In this document: one piece after another, positions 1 to 20,200 of the stretch | Numbering within the stretch: position 1 is the first letter of the stretch | How the letters are laid out: every line of letters begins with the position of its first letter | Origin: Dryobates pubescens | Lineage: Eukaryota; Chordata; Aves; Piciformes; Picidae | Length of the DNA: 64,000 nucleotides | NCBI RefSeq assembly: GCF_014839835.1 | Contig: NC_071615.1 | Location: 17,180,001-17,244,000, forward strand | Direction of reading: 5' to 3' | The notes under the pieces: model-generated | Told to the model about the DNA's origin: nothing | What the model saw: the letters and a program-made list of their open reading frames with translations, nothing else | Databases searched by the model: none | Program-made: the position numbers and the translations under genes

Positions 1-108
1 CCTGCCCTGGGCTGGGGTGGGCAGCCTGGGGGGCCCCTGGGGACAGCTCAGCTTCCCACTGCCTTTGCTGGCTCCTTTCTGAACCTCAGGGAAAAGTCCC
101 CTGGTGGA

Positions 109-890
109 AAAGGCCCTGGGGGGTGCTGGGTGCCAGCAGATGAGGTTCAACCAGGCCAAGGGCTGGGTCCTGCCCTTGGGGCACAACCACCCCAGGAAGG
201 CTCCAGGCTGGGGGCAGAGGGGCTGCAAAGTGTCCAGCAGAGAAGGCCCTGGGGGTGCTGGGTGCCAGCAGCTGGAGAGGAGCCAGGGGGTGCCCAGGGG
301 GGCAAGAAGGGCAGCAGCAGCCTGGCCTGGAGCAGCACTGGGGTGGCAGCAGGAGCAGGGCAGGGACTGTGCCCCTGGGCTGGGCACTGGGGAGGCCACA
401 GCTTGAGTGCTGGGTTCAGCTCTGGGCTCCTCACTGCAGGAAGGACCTTGAGGAGCTGGAGCAGGGCCAGAGAAGGGCAGCAGAGCTGGGGAAGGGTCTG
501 GGGAAGAGGGCTGGGGAGGAGCAGCTGAGGGAGCTGGGGGGGTTGAGGCTGGAGCAGAGGAGGCTGAGGGAGACCTCCTTGCTCTCTGCAGCTCCCTGAG
601 AGGAGGCTGCAGCCAGCTGGGGCTTGGGTTCTGCTCCCTAGGCTCAGGGGACAGAAGGAGAGGCAATGGCCTGAAACTGTGCCAGGGGAGGGTTAGGTTG
701 GAGAGGAGGCAAAATGTCTTTGGTGGCAGAGTGGTCAGGGCCTGGCAGAGGCTGCCCAGGGAGGTGGTGGAGTCCCTACCCCTGGCAATGTTCAGGAAAC
801 CTGTGGCCATGGCAGCTGGGGCCAGGGTTTGGGGGCCAGGGTTTGGGGGCTGTGGTGGGGTTGGGTTTTCCAGCCCTAACAGCCCCATGA
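109..890 (+). mobile_element. CR1 LINE 3' fragment
   Basis: This resembles the CR1 reverse-transcriptase 3' region in sense orientation. It contains the typical ATGAGGTTCAACCAGGCCAA start, the CTGGAGCAGGGCCAGAGAAG core, and the GGCAGAGGCTGCCCAGGGAG block followed by a decayed GGTTTTCCAGCC tail. It is heavily diverged and lacks the 5' part, as usual for CR1. Confidence 0.8.
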
Positions 891-1394
891 TCCATTCCTC
901 AGCTGAAGCTGAGTCCCCACCCTCAGTGTCTGCTTTGCTGTCCTCACTGTCCCCTGTGGGCAGGAGCTGGCACGTGGGGCTGGCAGCAAACACAATGAGA
1001 CCTTGGAGCTGCTGACTCTGCTGCTGGCTCTGCTGTAGGTGGGCAGCAAATGCCTGTCCCTGCCCTGCCTTGGCACCAAGCAGGGCTTCCTGAAGGCTTC
1101 TCTGCCTGTGCCTGAGCTAAGGCAGAAGCTCTGTCAGGAGCAGTGAGCTGTCAGCATCACCCTCCCACCTGCTGCTGCAGCTGCTGGCACCTCTCTGCCG
1201 CTGCCACCCTGCAGCTGGCAGCCATGAAAGGCTTTGGCTTGGCAGCTGCCTGGTCAGGCAGGGGCTGTGCTGGGGTAGAGCACCCCTGGCATAGTGCTGT
1301 GCCCACCTCATGCCCTGGGCATGGGGCAGAGCAAGGCTGCACTGCTGTGTGGGCAGCAGGGATGTGCTGGGCAGAGCCCCCTGGGCACCTTTAG

Positions 1395-1935
1395 GGTACT
1401 GTAAGAGCGTGGCCAGCAGGGCAAGGGAGGCTCTTCCCCCTCTGCTCTGCCCTGGTGGGACCATACCTGGGGTACTGTGTCCCGTGCTGGGCTCCCCAGT
1501 GCCAGAGGGACAGAGTCCAGGGGAGGCTGTGAGGGTGCTGCAGGGCCTGCAACAGCTCTGTGAGGAGGAAAAGCTGAGAGCCCTGGGGCTGAGAGCTTGG
1601 AGAGGAGAAGGCTGAGAGGGAACCCTGGCAGTCTGAAGGGTGGGTGGGAAGAGGGGGCCAGGCTCTTGTCAGTGGTGCCCTGTGGTAGGCCAAGGGGCAC
1701 AAGGTGGCACCTAGGAGGTTGGAGCTGGGCAGGAGGAGAAAGTTGTTTGGGGTGAGACTGCTGGAGGCCTGGAGCAGGCTGCCCAGAGAGGTTGTGGAGC
1801 CTCCTGGTGTGGAGGCTTTCAGGGCTCATCTGGATGTGTTCCTGGGTGACCTGCCCTAGGCAGAGGGCTTGGACTCCATCTCCAGAGGTCCCTTCCCACC
1901 CCTCCCACCTGTGATCCTCCCCAAACCCAGGAGTG
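1395..1935 (+). mobile_element. CR1 LINE 3' fragment
   Basis: Sense CR1 with the TGGTGGGACCATACCTGGGG segment, the GAAAGTTGTTTGGGGTGAGA block, GGAGCAGGCTGCCCAGAGAG and a CATCTCCAGAGGTCCCTTCC end. It belongs to the same subfamily type as the copies near 5.3, 28.5 and 42.6 kb but is more diverged. Confidence 0.8.
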
Positions 1936-2031
1936 GTGTCAAGGAATAGCCAGGCCTGGAGGCAGCTTTGGCCTCGAGTGGGGAAGGAGTGGAGAAGCTT
2001 TGTGCTGTGGGTGAGGTCAGGGTCGGCCTGA

Positions 2032-9624
<7,593 letters not shown>

Positions 9625-9797
9625 GGGCCTCTGCTCCCTGCCCCCCCCGGCACCCCCCGAGGAGGGGCCCTCAGAGCTGCTCTCTGCTGGGAAAAGCCTC
9701 CTCCTCCTCCTCCTCCCAGCTTGGATTGCAGGACCAGTGAAATCAGACTGCCCAGCACCGGCAGGACACGGCCCCCCAGCCTGGATGCGTGGCCACC

Positions 9798-10512
9798 TCA
9801 CCCTGGGGGCTCCTGGGCAGGTCTGGGGGCTCCTGGGCAGCCCTGGGGGCTCCTGGGCAGCTCTGAGAGCTCCTGGGCAGCTGTGAGAGCTCCTAGCCAG
9901 CTCTGGGAGCTCCTGGGTAGCCCTGGGGGCTCCTGGGCAGCTCTGGGAGCTCCTGGGTAGCTCTGGGGGCTCCTAGCCAGCTCTGGGAGCTCCTGGGTAG
10001 CCCTGGGGGTTCCTGGGCAGCTCTGGGGGCTCCTGGGCAGCTCTGGGGGCTCCTAGCCAGCTCTGGGAGCTCCTGGGTAGCCCTGGGGGCTCCTGGGCAG
10101 CTCTGGGAGCTCCTGGGTAGCTCTGGGGGTTCCTGGGCAGCTCTGGGAGCTCCTGGGCAGCTCTGGGGGCTCCTAGCCAGCTCTGGGAGCTCCTGGGTAG
10201 CCCTGGGGGCTCCTGGGCAGCTCTGGGAGCTCCTGGGCAGCTCTGGGGGTTCCTGGGCAGCTCTGGGGGCTCCTGGGCAGCTCTGAGAGCTCCTGGGCAG
10301 CCTTGGGAGCTCCTGGGCAGCTCTGGGGGCTCCTGGGCAGCTCTGGGGGCTCCTGGGCAGCCTTGGGAGCTCCTGGGCAGCCCTGGGGGCTCCTGGGCAG
10401 CTCTGAGAGCTCCTGGGCAGCCTTGGGAGCTCCTGGGCAGCTCTGGGGGCTCCTGGGCAGCCTTGGGAGCTCCTGGGCAGCCCTGGGGGCTCCTGGGCAG
10501 CCCTGGGGGCTC
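9798..10512. repeat. 20-bp minisatellite in the RHOT2 3'UTR
   Basis: About 35 copies of a 20-bp unit, consensus CTCTGGGGGCTCCTGGGCAG, with variants ending GGGTAG or AGCCAG. Many copies contain the palindrome GGAGCTCC, so the RNA could fold on itself. The minus strand is open through it by composition only. Confidence 0.95.
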
Positions 10513-10823
10513 CACCTGAGCAGCAGCTGCAGGCCCAGGCCTCATCTTTTACTGTGCTGACTGTTTGTAAGGGTGGCTGTGACGCTGCCTCCCGAGTGGG
10601 TGGTGTCTGTGGGGCTGGCACTGCCCTTCCCCAGAGGGCTGTGCTGCTGCCCTCGATTCGTGGCAGGAGCTGTGGGGGAGGGGTGAGCACCACTCCCACA
10701 GCCCCCGGGGGGCTTCCAGCAGCTGCAGAGCTCTCAGACTGTGTTCCAAGCCCTGGGCAAGGCTCAGCCCCCCCAGCTCCTGTGTTTTGGGGTCACTCTT
10801 GTCCCCTCATACTGGGACACTGT

Positions 10824-11045
10824 GGCTGCAGCCCCCAGCCCCAGGCTGGGAGGGGAGGGGGCAGTGCCCAACACTTGTTCCAGGCTCTGAGGGGAGGGGG
10901 CAATGCCCAGCACCCCAACCCCAGGCTGGGAGGGGAGGGGGCAATGCCCAGCACCCCAACCCCAGGCTGGGAGGGGAGGGGGCAATGCCCAGCACCCCAA
11001 CCCCAGGCCGAGGGGAGGGGGCAATGCCCAGCACTTGTTCCAGGC
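10824..11045. repeat. 41-bp tandem repeat
   Basis: About five copies of a 41-bp unit including GGCTGGGAGGGGAGGGGGCA then ATGCCCAGCA and CCCCAACCCCA. It is in the putative RHOT2 3'UTR. Confidence 0.85.
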
Positions 11046-11796
11046 TCCTCTCTCTTCTATGCAGCACCCCCTGGAGCCCTGCAGTGTGCCAGGCTCTCTA
11101 CCCATCTGCTCCTGCCCACCCAGCTGCTCTGCCCCTCTCTACCCAGGCCAGCAGTGGCCCCAGGAGGCTGTGGGGGTGTAGGGTGCCCACAGCCCTCCCG
11201 AGGGCAGGCTCCAGCCCTCTCCTGGCAGTGCCATGGCTGAGCTGGTGCCACTCTCCATGTCGTGCCCCTGTCCAGAGGGCCCTGACCCAGCCTGTGAGGC
11301 TCTGGGTGTTGGCATCTCCTGCTGCACCTGGAAGCTCCTTGCTGCCAAGCTGCTGTGCAGCTCTGCTGGCCTCATCCAGGGCACGGTGCCCCCCTCAGCC
11401 CCGTCTGCCAGGCCCAAAGTGGCAGTGGCACCAGCGCTCAGCTCACTGCCACCCCTGGGCGGCCTTGCAGGGCTGTGCCAGGCTCGGCTGTGCCAGCTGC
11501 TGAGCTGCTCAGGGTGGGTGTCTGTGGGCAGCTGGTGGGGTGGCACGGAGGGCAGCACAGGAGCTGTTCTCTGGGGTCTGTCTGTTGCAACTTCTGCTGG
11601 CCTGGAGCCAGCCAGGGGCTGAGAAGCTGCTGGGCACCAGGATGGGTCCCTGCCCGTGCCAGAGCCACCCGGGCACCCGGTGCATCCTTGTCCCTTCTCC
11701 GTGTGCCCAAGGCCAGGCTGCAGGCTCTGCCCCTCAGGCCTGTGCCCACTCCAGGCCTGGCAAAGCCATAACCTTTTAGGTTTGTTCTCTATGTCA

Positions 11797-11802
11797 AATA
11801 AA
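11797..11802 (+). terminator. RHOT2: Poly(A) signal for RHOT2
   Basis: AATAAA in the context CAAATAAATTTTTACAACC, followed by a TTCCTCTGGC stretch. It is the first well-formed signal after the RHOT2 stop codon. Confidence 0.6.
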
Positions 11803-12654
11803 TTTTTACAACCTTCCTCTGGCAGCTGTGTCCTGCTGGGCACCCACAGCTGGCACCTACCTTGGCTCTGCCCCTCCCCCCCCCCAACAGAGGGCCTGGG
11901 CTGCCCATGCTGCCCAGGGGCACCTACAAGGATTTGGAGGCCTGAAGCCTGGCACTGGGGGCCAAAGGCTCAGTGCTCTTTGGTGCCTGGGGGCAGGGGA
12001 TGGTGGGGCAGGAGGTGAGGGGTGCCCATGCCACCCTGACAGGCTCCTGTGGGCAGTGGGAAGGAGGCAGCTTGGCAGCCCCTGGGTGCCACAGCTCTGT
12101 GTGCCCAGCATATGGGGTTGGGGGCTCCCCACCAAGCTCCCTGCAGCTGCCAGGACTGTGCCATCTGCCTGCTCCCCTTTGCCCCTGGCAGCTTTTCCCT
12201 TGGCTGCTCCTGTCCCTGCAGGCTCAGCCGTGGGTGCTGGGCACCAGGAGCAGGGGTGCCAGCTTCTCCCAGCACCTCTGCTGCTCCAGGCTGCCAGGGT
12301 GGGAGAGGAGACCCCAGCACAAAGCCCAGGGCACCCAGGGAGGCAGGGCAGGGCTGGTATCGCCTGCAGGGTGGGGGAGGTGGTGCCAGGGGGGACGGGA
12401 CACGCGGTGCTCCCTGTGAGTGCCAAGCAGGCTGTGCCCCAGGGGAGCAGCAGCCACGTGCCAGGGGGTATTAATAGTGCCAGAGCTGCTGTGCCAGGGC
12501 AGGGGATGCACCTGGCAGGGCTGCAGGAGCTCCCCTATGGCCACGTGTGGTCCCTAGGCATCACCCCACTGCCTGGCAGCTCAGCCTGCCCTGTGCCAGC
12601 CAGCACCAGCTGCACAGCCCTGCTGCTGCTCCCTGCCCCTCTGACCCAGGGTGG

Positions 12655-13010
12655 GCAGAGTCCTGTGCCAGGGTAGTACCAGGCCGTCTGAGGACAGCCC
12701 CATGCCATGGCAATACCACATCAGCTGTGAACATCCCTGTGCCATGGTAGTGCCAGGCCAGCCATGGGTAGCCCCCCAGCAGTGCCAGGCTGACTGTAGA
12801 CAGCTTCATGCCACAACAGTGCCAGGCCAGCTGGGGATAGTGCCAGGCTGGTCATGGATAGCCACAGCAGTGCCAGGCTGGCCAAGGACAGCCCAATGCC
12901 ACAAACGTGCCAGGCCATCCAGGGACAGCCCCATGCCATGGCAGTGCCAGGCCAGCTGGGGTCAGCTCCGTGCCACAAGAGAGATGGGAAGCCCAGAGCT
13001 CCCCTGGCAC
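12655..13010. repeat. Degenerate tandem repeat (CCATGGCAGTGCCAGGCCAG type)
   Basis: Six to seven imperfect copies share GCAGTGCCAGGCCAG plus GACAGCCCCATGCCA, with a spacing of about 50-60 bases. Confidence 0.65.
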
Positions 13011-13519
13011 GCACAGCAGGGCTGAGCTGTGGCACAGTGCCAAGGCTGACCTGGGGCCATGCCACCCTGCAGGCCAGGGCATGTGGGGGTCTGGGAGCAG
13101 CAGCCCTGGCCTGGGTACTGCTGCACACAGCAGGTAAAGGTGCCAGTTCAAGGGACCCTGTGCCAGGCTGGGGCAGATTGCCAGTGCTGGAGGCACTCTG
13201 TGCCAGGCATGGCACCCTTGGGGGGTGTGCCCAGAACTGAGCTGGCCTGTGGGTGCCAGGGGCAGGGTGGGTGAAGTCTGCAGACAGCTGTGCCAGATCC
13301 TGCAGGTGTGTGGCGCTGGGCTACCGGTGCCCATACTGGGCTGGAAGTGCCACACCAGGAGGTGCCACACCAGGACCCCTGTGGCAGGATGCTGGGGGCA
13401 CACTGGGGGGCAGAGACCTGTCCTGGGGTGCAGCTGAGGGCGCTGGGGTGCAGCTACCTGTACTGGGATGCCAGCGTTGTGCTGGGATGTGCAGACCTGT
13501 ACTGGGGTGAAGGTAGGTG

Positions 13520-13580
13520 CCACCCTGGCACGCAGGAGCCACCCTGGCACGCAGGAGCCACCCTGGCATGCAGGAGCCAC
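13520..13580. repeat. 19-bp tandem repeat
   Basis: Three near-perfect copies of CCACCCTGGCACGCAGGAG, followed by a partial copy. Confidence 0.85.
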
Positions 13581-13839
13581 CCTGGGCTGTGTGCAGCAGT
13601 ACAGGGATGCAGCTTCCGTGCTGGGATGCAGGAACCATTCCAGGATGTGGGAACGGTACTGGGCTGTGCAGAGCCGCGCTGGGCTGTAGGCACCAAGCAG
13701 GATGATACTGACCGTGGGCACCAGCAGAGGGATGCAGGTACCGGTACCGGGATGCAGGCGCCCGTACCGGGGTGCGGATGCCACCCCAAGCTGCCGGTGC
13801 CCGGTACCAGTCCCCCCTGTGCCATATCTCGGGGGTCGG

Positions 13840-13963
13840 GAGTGCCGGCGGGGCGGGGCGGGTCCCGGTTCCCCGGTGATGTTGGTTGGGGTGGAGGGGG
13901 AAGCGGGAAGCGCTGCGCCGTGCGCTGCGGCGGGGGCGGCTCCGTTCGGCTCCGCTCCCGCCC

Positions 13964-13995
<32 letters not shown>

Positions 13996-14260
13996 CCGCT
14001 GCCATCGGCGGCTCCCGGCGCCGCCGACTCTCGCAGCTCCCTCCCGGACCCGCCGCAACGCGGGGCTGGCGGGGAGAGTCCCTCCCGCTCCCGCCGCCCC
14101 CGCCGCCCGCGCCGCTCCCCTGCCCGGTTCGCCGGCCCCGGGCGCGGGTGAGCGGCGGAGCCCACCGCCCGCCGGGTGCATGGACAGGAGCTCCCTGCTC
14201 CAGCTCATCCAGGAGCAGGTGAGAGCGGCGCCGGGGGCAGCGGGCAGCGCTGCCGGGGAA
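13840..14260 (+). promoter_or_regulatory. RHBDL1: CpG-rich promoter / 5'UTR of RHBDL1
   Basis: A dense CpG segment surrounds the RHBDL1 start codon, including GGGGCGGGGCGGG-like Sp1 sites near 13850 and an uninterrupted CCG run at about 13964-13995. The start site itself cannot be placed. Confidence 0.6.
13964..13996. repeat. (CCG)n trinucleotide run
   Basis: About eleven CCG/GCC triplets lie about 185 bases upstream of the RHBDL1 ATG, probably within its 5'UTR or core promoter. Confidence 0.9.
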
Positions 14261-17200
14261 GGAGGGTGGCCACCGGGAGCACATCTCCGGGAGGGGCCGC
14301 CGGATACCGGGCATCGCTGCCCGGGGTGTATTGGATGGCGGGGGGAGGATGATGCTGGCAAGCACCGGGCACGGCTGCCGCGCAGCGGGCAGAGCTGTCA
14401 GCCCACGGTGGGTACCGCGGAGCAGCCCCGGTACCCCGCGCTCAGCATCCTCCCGGTGTCTCCCCCCACAGCACTGCCCCGGGTAACTGGGGGGGGGGGA
14501 GGGGGGACGTGGGGGGCAGCCCTTGCCCCCCGTTACGCCGCTGAGGCCGCGCAACTCAGCTCACTTGTGGCCTCCTCCTCACCCTCAGCTTTCCCCCTCC
14601 CCGGCTGTATCCTCAAGGACAGAGGGTGCTGAACCCCAGGTGCAGGATGGGACCCCGGGAGGCTGCCGTGGGGCTCGGTGCCCACCGCCAGCCCCCCGGT
14701 GTTGCTCGCTTTGGCGGGGGGCTGCGTCCAGCCCCCGTGACCTGATTGCAGGATCAGGCCGTGGAGCAGCAGCGCTGCGCAGCGCTGGGGGCTCCGCTCC
14801 CTGGCCAGGATCGCCCCCCCCGGGGCGTTACCACCCGCTGTGCCCCGTCCCTGCCCCCGGTGCCCGTTCGCTTGGTCCCCAACCCCCGGGGCCGAGCTGG
14901 AAGCTCCGCCCTGGGCATGGGGAGGGAATTTTCGGGGGGGGTCAAGAATCTTCACAGACCTCTCCCCTCCCCCCCCTCACACCCCCCCGGCTGGCTCCGT
15001 GACCTTGGCCGAGTTCCACCACCCCACCCCCCCCCCGGCCTCCCCAGCCTGGGTTTCGCAATGCTGTCCCCCGTGTCACCTCACCCGCGGGTGTGGGGGC
15101 TCTGAGGCCCCCGGGATGAGCAGAGCAGGGCTCGGGAGCGCCCAGCAGGGCCGAGGAGCTGGGGGGCTGGAAGGAGTCAGTGGCGCTGGAGAGGGGGGAG
15201 CCGCATCCTGAAAGCAGGGAGAGGCTTCGCGGCTGCTCCGGGAGCTCTCTGGGGGCCGCTGAGGTGGGGACAGTGCGTACCAGGCCCCCGCGTGGCACAC
15301 ACGTGGCACCTGTGGGGTGGCATGTGGGGGGCATGAGGAATGGGGGGCACTAGAGTGCTGGTGCACCCCCAAAACTGGGTCTGCTCCTGTGTGCTGGTGT
15401 CTGCTGTGGGGCAGCAAGAGCTGCCTGCGCCTTGCACCCCACATCCCGCACCCTACTTCCCACCCTGCTCCCCCCATGCCGCCCTGCATCCTGCGCCCCA
15501 CATCCTGCATCCTGCACCCCCACGCCCCCTGCGCCCGTGCCAGCCCCAGGCAGTGGTTCTGGGCAGCCGGACCCCAGCCCTGTGAATGAGGCTTTAGGCT
15601 GTGAGACCGGAGGGCATGGGGGGGCGGGGGTACAGTGCCGTGCCGGGCACAGCTCTGTGCCAGTCCCACGAGCCTGCTTCTGCTATTTCCCAGCAGATCC
15701 CAACACCAGCTACAGAGCAATGCTGTGGGGTGCAGGGTGCCAGCTGCGCTCCTGCCACCCGTGCCCTTTCCCTGTCCCCATCCTCCTTGTGCCACCCTCA
15801 GCTCTTTGCCTCTATGAGCAGGACCGCGCTGGGTGTCCCAGGGTGCTGGGTGCCCCGTGGTGGGCTCAGGGTGCCCAGGCAGTGCTGGGGGCCCCGAGGA
15901 CGGTGCAAGGTGCCCGGGCACGATGGAGCAGGGTGGTGAAGGTGTGCAGGAGGAGGAGGAGGCTGTGCCAGGGCTGCGCGTGTGTTTAGCTTGGTGGCTT
16001 CCTGGCTGGCAGGCTGCTGGCGGCCAGGAATAGCTGAGTGGGAGAGTGGTGGCTGTGCCACGGGGAGATGGGGACACTGGCACGGCACGGGGCACCTGCA
16101 TGGCACACCTGCATGGTGTGGGGTACCCACACAGCATGGGGCGACCACATGGCACAGGGCATAGCCATGGCACGGGGCAGTCATGCGGCTGCTGGCACCC
16201 ATGTGGCATGAGGCATCTGCATGGCACAGGGCACCTGTATGACACCCACATGGCATGGGACACCCACATGGCACAGGGCATAGCCATGGCACGGGGCAGT
16301 CATGCGGCTGCTGGCACCCATGTGGCATGAGGCATCTGCATGGCACAGGGCACTTGTATGACACCCACACGTCAAGGGACACCCACATGGCATGGGGTAA
16401 CCACATGACATGTGTCAACCACATGGCACAGGGCATAGCCATGGCACGGGGCAGTCATGTGGCTTGTGGCACACATGTGGCATGGGGCACCTGCATGGCA
16501 CAGGGCACTTGTATGACACCCACACGTCAAGGGACACCCACATGGCATGGGGTAACCACATGACATGTGTCAACCACATGGCACAGGGCATAGCCATAGC
16601 ACAGGGCAGTCATGTGGCTGCTGGCACCCATGTGGCATGAGGCATCTGCATGGCACAGGACACCCACATGTCATGGGACACCCACATGGCATGGGGTAGC
16701 CACATGGCACAGGGCATAGCCATGGCACGGGGCAGTCATGTGGCTTGTGGCACACATGTGGCATGGGGCACCTGCATGGCACAGGGCACCTATGTGGCAC
16801 GCCCGTATGGCATGGGGTAGCTACATGGCACAGGACACAGCCATGGCATGGAGTACTCATGTGATGTGAGGCATCTGCATGGCACAGGGCACCTCTGTGG
16901 CACAGGATACGCTCATGGCACAGGACATCTGCGTGGCATGAGGCACCCACAGGGCTTGGAGCATCTGTGTGGCACAGGGGCCCACAGGGCACCCACATGA
17001 CACAGGGTACCTGCCTGGCAAGGGGCACCCATGTGACATGGGGCACACACACTGCACAGGGCATGCACATGGCATGTGCCACCTGCACAGCACAAGGCAC
17101 CTGCATAACACAGGGCACCCACATGGCAGCAGGGCACCTATGTGGCACAGGGCAGTTATGTGGCATGGGGCACTCAGCACAGGGCACCCACATGGCACCC

Positions 17201-20200
17201 ACATGGTATGGGGTACAGGGTGGGTGCAGGTTGTAGCCCCTCTCACAGAGGCAAGGCAGGTGGCGTGGAGTGCCACATGATAGTGCCAGGCTTGGTGCCA
17301 GGGTGATGGGCACCAGAAGGTCTCCCTGGCTGATCAGGGAGCCGCAGCCCTGGCACGCTGGTGACCGCCTGTGCCATGCCCACAGCTGGACCCCGAGCAC
17401 ACCGGCTTCATCGGGGTGGAGACCTTTGCCAGCCTGGTGCACAGCCATGAGCTGCCCCTGGACCCTGCCAAACTGGACATGCTGGTGGCCCTGGCACAGG
17501 GCAACGACGAGGGGCAGGTCTGCTATCAGGAGCTGGTAGACCTGGTCAGTGCCGGGGGGCTGCGGGGGCCGGGGGTGAGCGGCCAGGTGCCAGCCCGGGG
17601 TGGGCACTGGGCACCTTGGGGAGCGGGGAGGGGACGGACGTCGGTGGGACGATGGCACCGCCTCGGGGCGGCGGCGACGGGCGGGGGGGTGGCCCGAGCC
17701 GCCCCTGCGGTCCCCGCGGGCACGGCCTCTCTCCGCAGATCAGCAGCAAACGTTCGAGCAGCTTCAAGCGTGCCATCGCCAACGGGCAGCGTGCCCTGCC
17801 CCGGGACGTGCTGCTGGATGAGACCGGCCTGGGCATCTACAAACGCTTCGTGCGCTACGTCGCCTACGAGATCCTGCCCTGCGAGATGGACAGGCGCTGG
17901 TACTTCTACCAGCACCGCTCCTGCCCGCCCCCCGTCTTCATGGCAGCCGTCACCCTCACGCAGGTACCCGCCCGCGGCTGCCCACCCGCGGGAGCCAGCC
18001 CTACTGCCCGTGGGCTGGCCGGGATGGGTGCCCCTGCTTGTGCTGTCCTAGTGCCCACAGCAGGGTGGAGGTCTGGGGCGGGCAGGATGGGTGCCCCTGG
18101 TTGTGCCGTCCTGGTGCCCACAGCAGGGTGGAGGTCTGGGGCGGGCAGGATGGGTGCCCCTGCTTGTGCCGTCCTGGTGCCCACAGCAGGGTGGAGGTCT
18201 GGGGCGGGCAGGATGGGTGCCCCTGGTTGTGCTGTGCCATGGAGGGTTTACACCAGGGGCAGAGAACGACGGGTGACAGCGGTTGTGATGTCCCGGTGCC
18301 CATACCCAGGCTCAGACCCAGAGCAGAGGGCACATGTGCCCCCAGTGGTGATGTCCTGGTGGCCGCGGGGGGTTCAGACCTGGGGTGGAGGTGCCAGGTG
18401 AGGCCGCTGCAGGACAGAGGAATAGGGCTGCTGTGGCTGTGTCGGTGCCGGAGGTGCCAGCCCTGGCCGTTGGCACAGATCATCGTGTTCCTGTGCTACG
18501 GCGCCCGGCTGAACAAGTGGGTGCTGCAGACCTACCACCCCGAGTACATGAAGAGTCCTCTCGTCTACCACCCCGGGCACCGGGCCCGCGCCTGGCGCTT
18601 CCTCACCTACATGTTCATGCACGTGGGGTAGGTCCTTGCGGGGCACAGGGTGGCACCCCACGAGGGGCTGCGTGTCCCGAGCCACCTCCTGTGCCCTCCT
18701 GTGCCCGGGCAGGCTGGAGCAGCTGGGGTTCAACGCCCTCCTGCAGCTGATGATTGGGGTGCCCCTGGAGATGGTGCATGGCATCCTGCGCATCAGCTTC
18801 CTCTACCTGGCAGGCGTCCTGGCAGGTGGGTGCGTGCCAGGCTGCGGAGGGGCTGCGGGGCTGTGCCCATCGGTCCCCAGCACCAGCCCCGGGCAGGGCA
18901 CGGGCAGACTGGGGGGAGGATTTGCTTGCTGCCCGCTCTGGACCGCTGGGTCCTGCCCCCCCCGGGGTGGGGCTGGGGGTAGGGCAGCCCCTAACTGGAC
19001 GTGGCTGGTGACTAACGAGCCCCTGCTGAGCCCTGCCCGTGCCCGCAGGCTCCCTCACCGTCTCCATCACGGACATGCGGGCACCCCTGGTTGGGGGCTC
19101 AGGGGGGGTCTATGCCCTCTGCTCAGCTCATCTCGCCAACGTCGTCATGGTCAGCACCTGGCATCATTTGGGGCATCATTGGGGGCACCAAGGGGTGGGA
19201 GGGGGAGCACCGCAGTGGGACCGTGGGAACAGGCGTGTGGGGTGGGTGGCATGGGGTGGCCTCATAGGGTGGGCAGCACAGTGAGACACTGAGGGGTGGA
19301 TGTTGTGGGGTGGGCATCATCTAAAGGGTTAGCACTTTGGGTGGCATCACGGGGTGGGAGGGGTGTGGGCAGCATGTTGTGGGGTGGCATTGTGGGGTGG
19401 GCACCAGTGCAAGGGAGAGGGAGCACTTTGGGTGGCATCGTGGGGTGGTTGTAGGTGGGCAGCATGGTGTGACATTGCATGGGAGATGCCATGGTGCTGT
19501 TGGGTGCCATTGCAAGGTGGCATTGTAGAGTGGGCAGCATGGTGTGACAGTGGTGTGGCGTTGAGGGTGAGTGGCATTGCAGGGTGATATTAGGGAGGGG
19601 ATGCCGTGGGGTGAGCACCCTCATAGTGGGGAGCACCTTGAGTGGCATCATGGGCTGGGCAGCGTGGTGTGACATTGGGTGGGGGATGTATTGGTCTTGC
19701 ATCATGAGGTGGGCATCATCACAGCGGGGGAGCACGTTGGGTGGCATCGTGGGGTGGGCAGTGAGTGTGGCATTGGCCTCATGAGGTGGGCAGTGTGTGG
19801 CACTGAGTGGGGAACGCTTCGGGTTGACATCATGAGGTGGGCACCATCACAGTGGGAGGCACCTTGGGTGGCATCATGGGTGGGTGTAGGAGGTGAGGAG
19901 CAGAGATGGGAGTGCTCCGTGGGCCAGGGTACAGCTTCCCTGGGGCACGCTGGGAGGCGCCGGTGCCAGCCCGCTCCCCAGTGCCAGGGCACCACCGGTG
20001 CCACCCACCCCCTGTCCGTGCACACGCAGAACTGGGCCGGGATGCGCTGCCCTTACAAGCTGCTGCGGATGGTGCTGGCGCTGGTGTGCAGTGAGTACCC
20101 ACCCGTGCCCTCACCCCCCCCCACCCCGCGCTGGATGTGTCCTCTCTGGGCGGGTGCCAGGGTGCTGAGCGCCTCCTGGCACCGTTTCGCAGTGAGCTCC

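Larger units (their letters stand above)
9625..11815 (+). other. RHOT2: Probable RHOT2 3'UTR
   Basis: This runs from the TGA at 9622-9624 to just past the first convincing poly(A) signal. It contains a 20-bp minisatellite and a 41-bp tandem repeat but no coding signal. The length is inferred only from the AATAAA position. Confidence 0.55.
11820..13800. other. RHOT2-RHBDL1 intergenic region
   Basis: No exon of a known family was recognised. The region is GC-rich with many GTGCCAGG-type words. It holds a degenerate tandem repeat at about 12655-13010 and a short 19-bp repeat at 13520-13580. Open frames here have no recognisable domain. Confidence 0.5.

Noticed and set aside
13321-14554. Long frames around the RHBDL1 promoter
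   Set aside because: They are caused by CpG-rich, stop-poor sequence. The real coding start is the short exon at 14180 confirmed by splicing phase.
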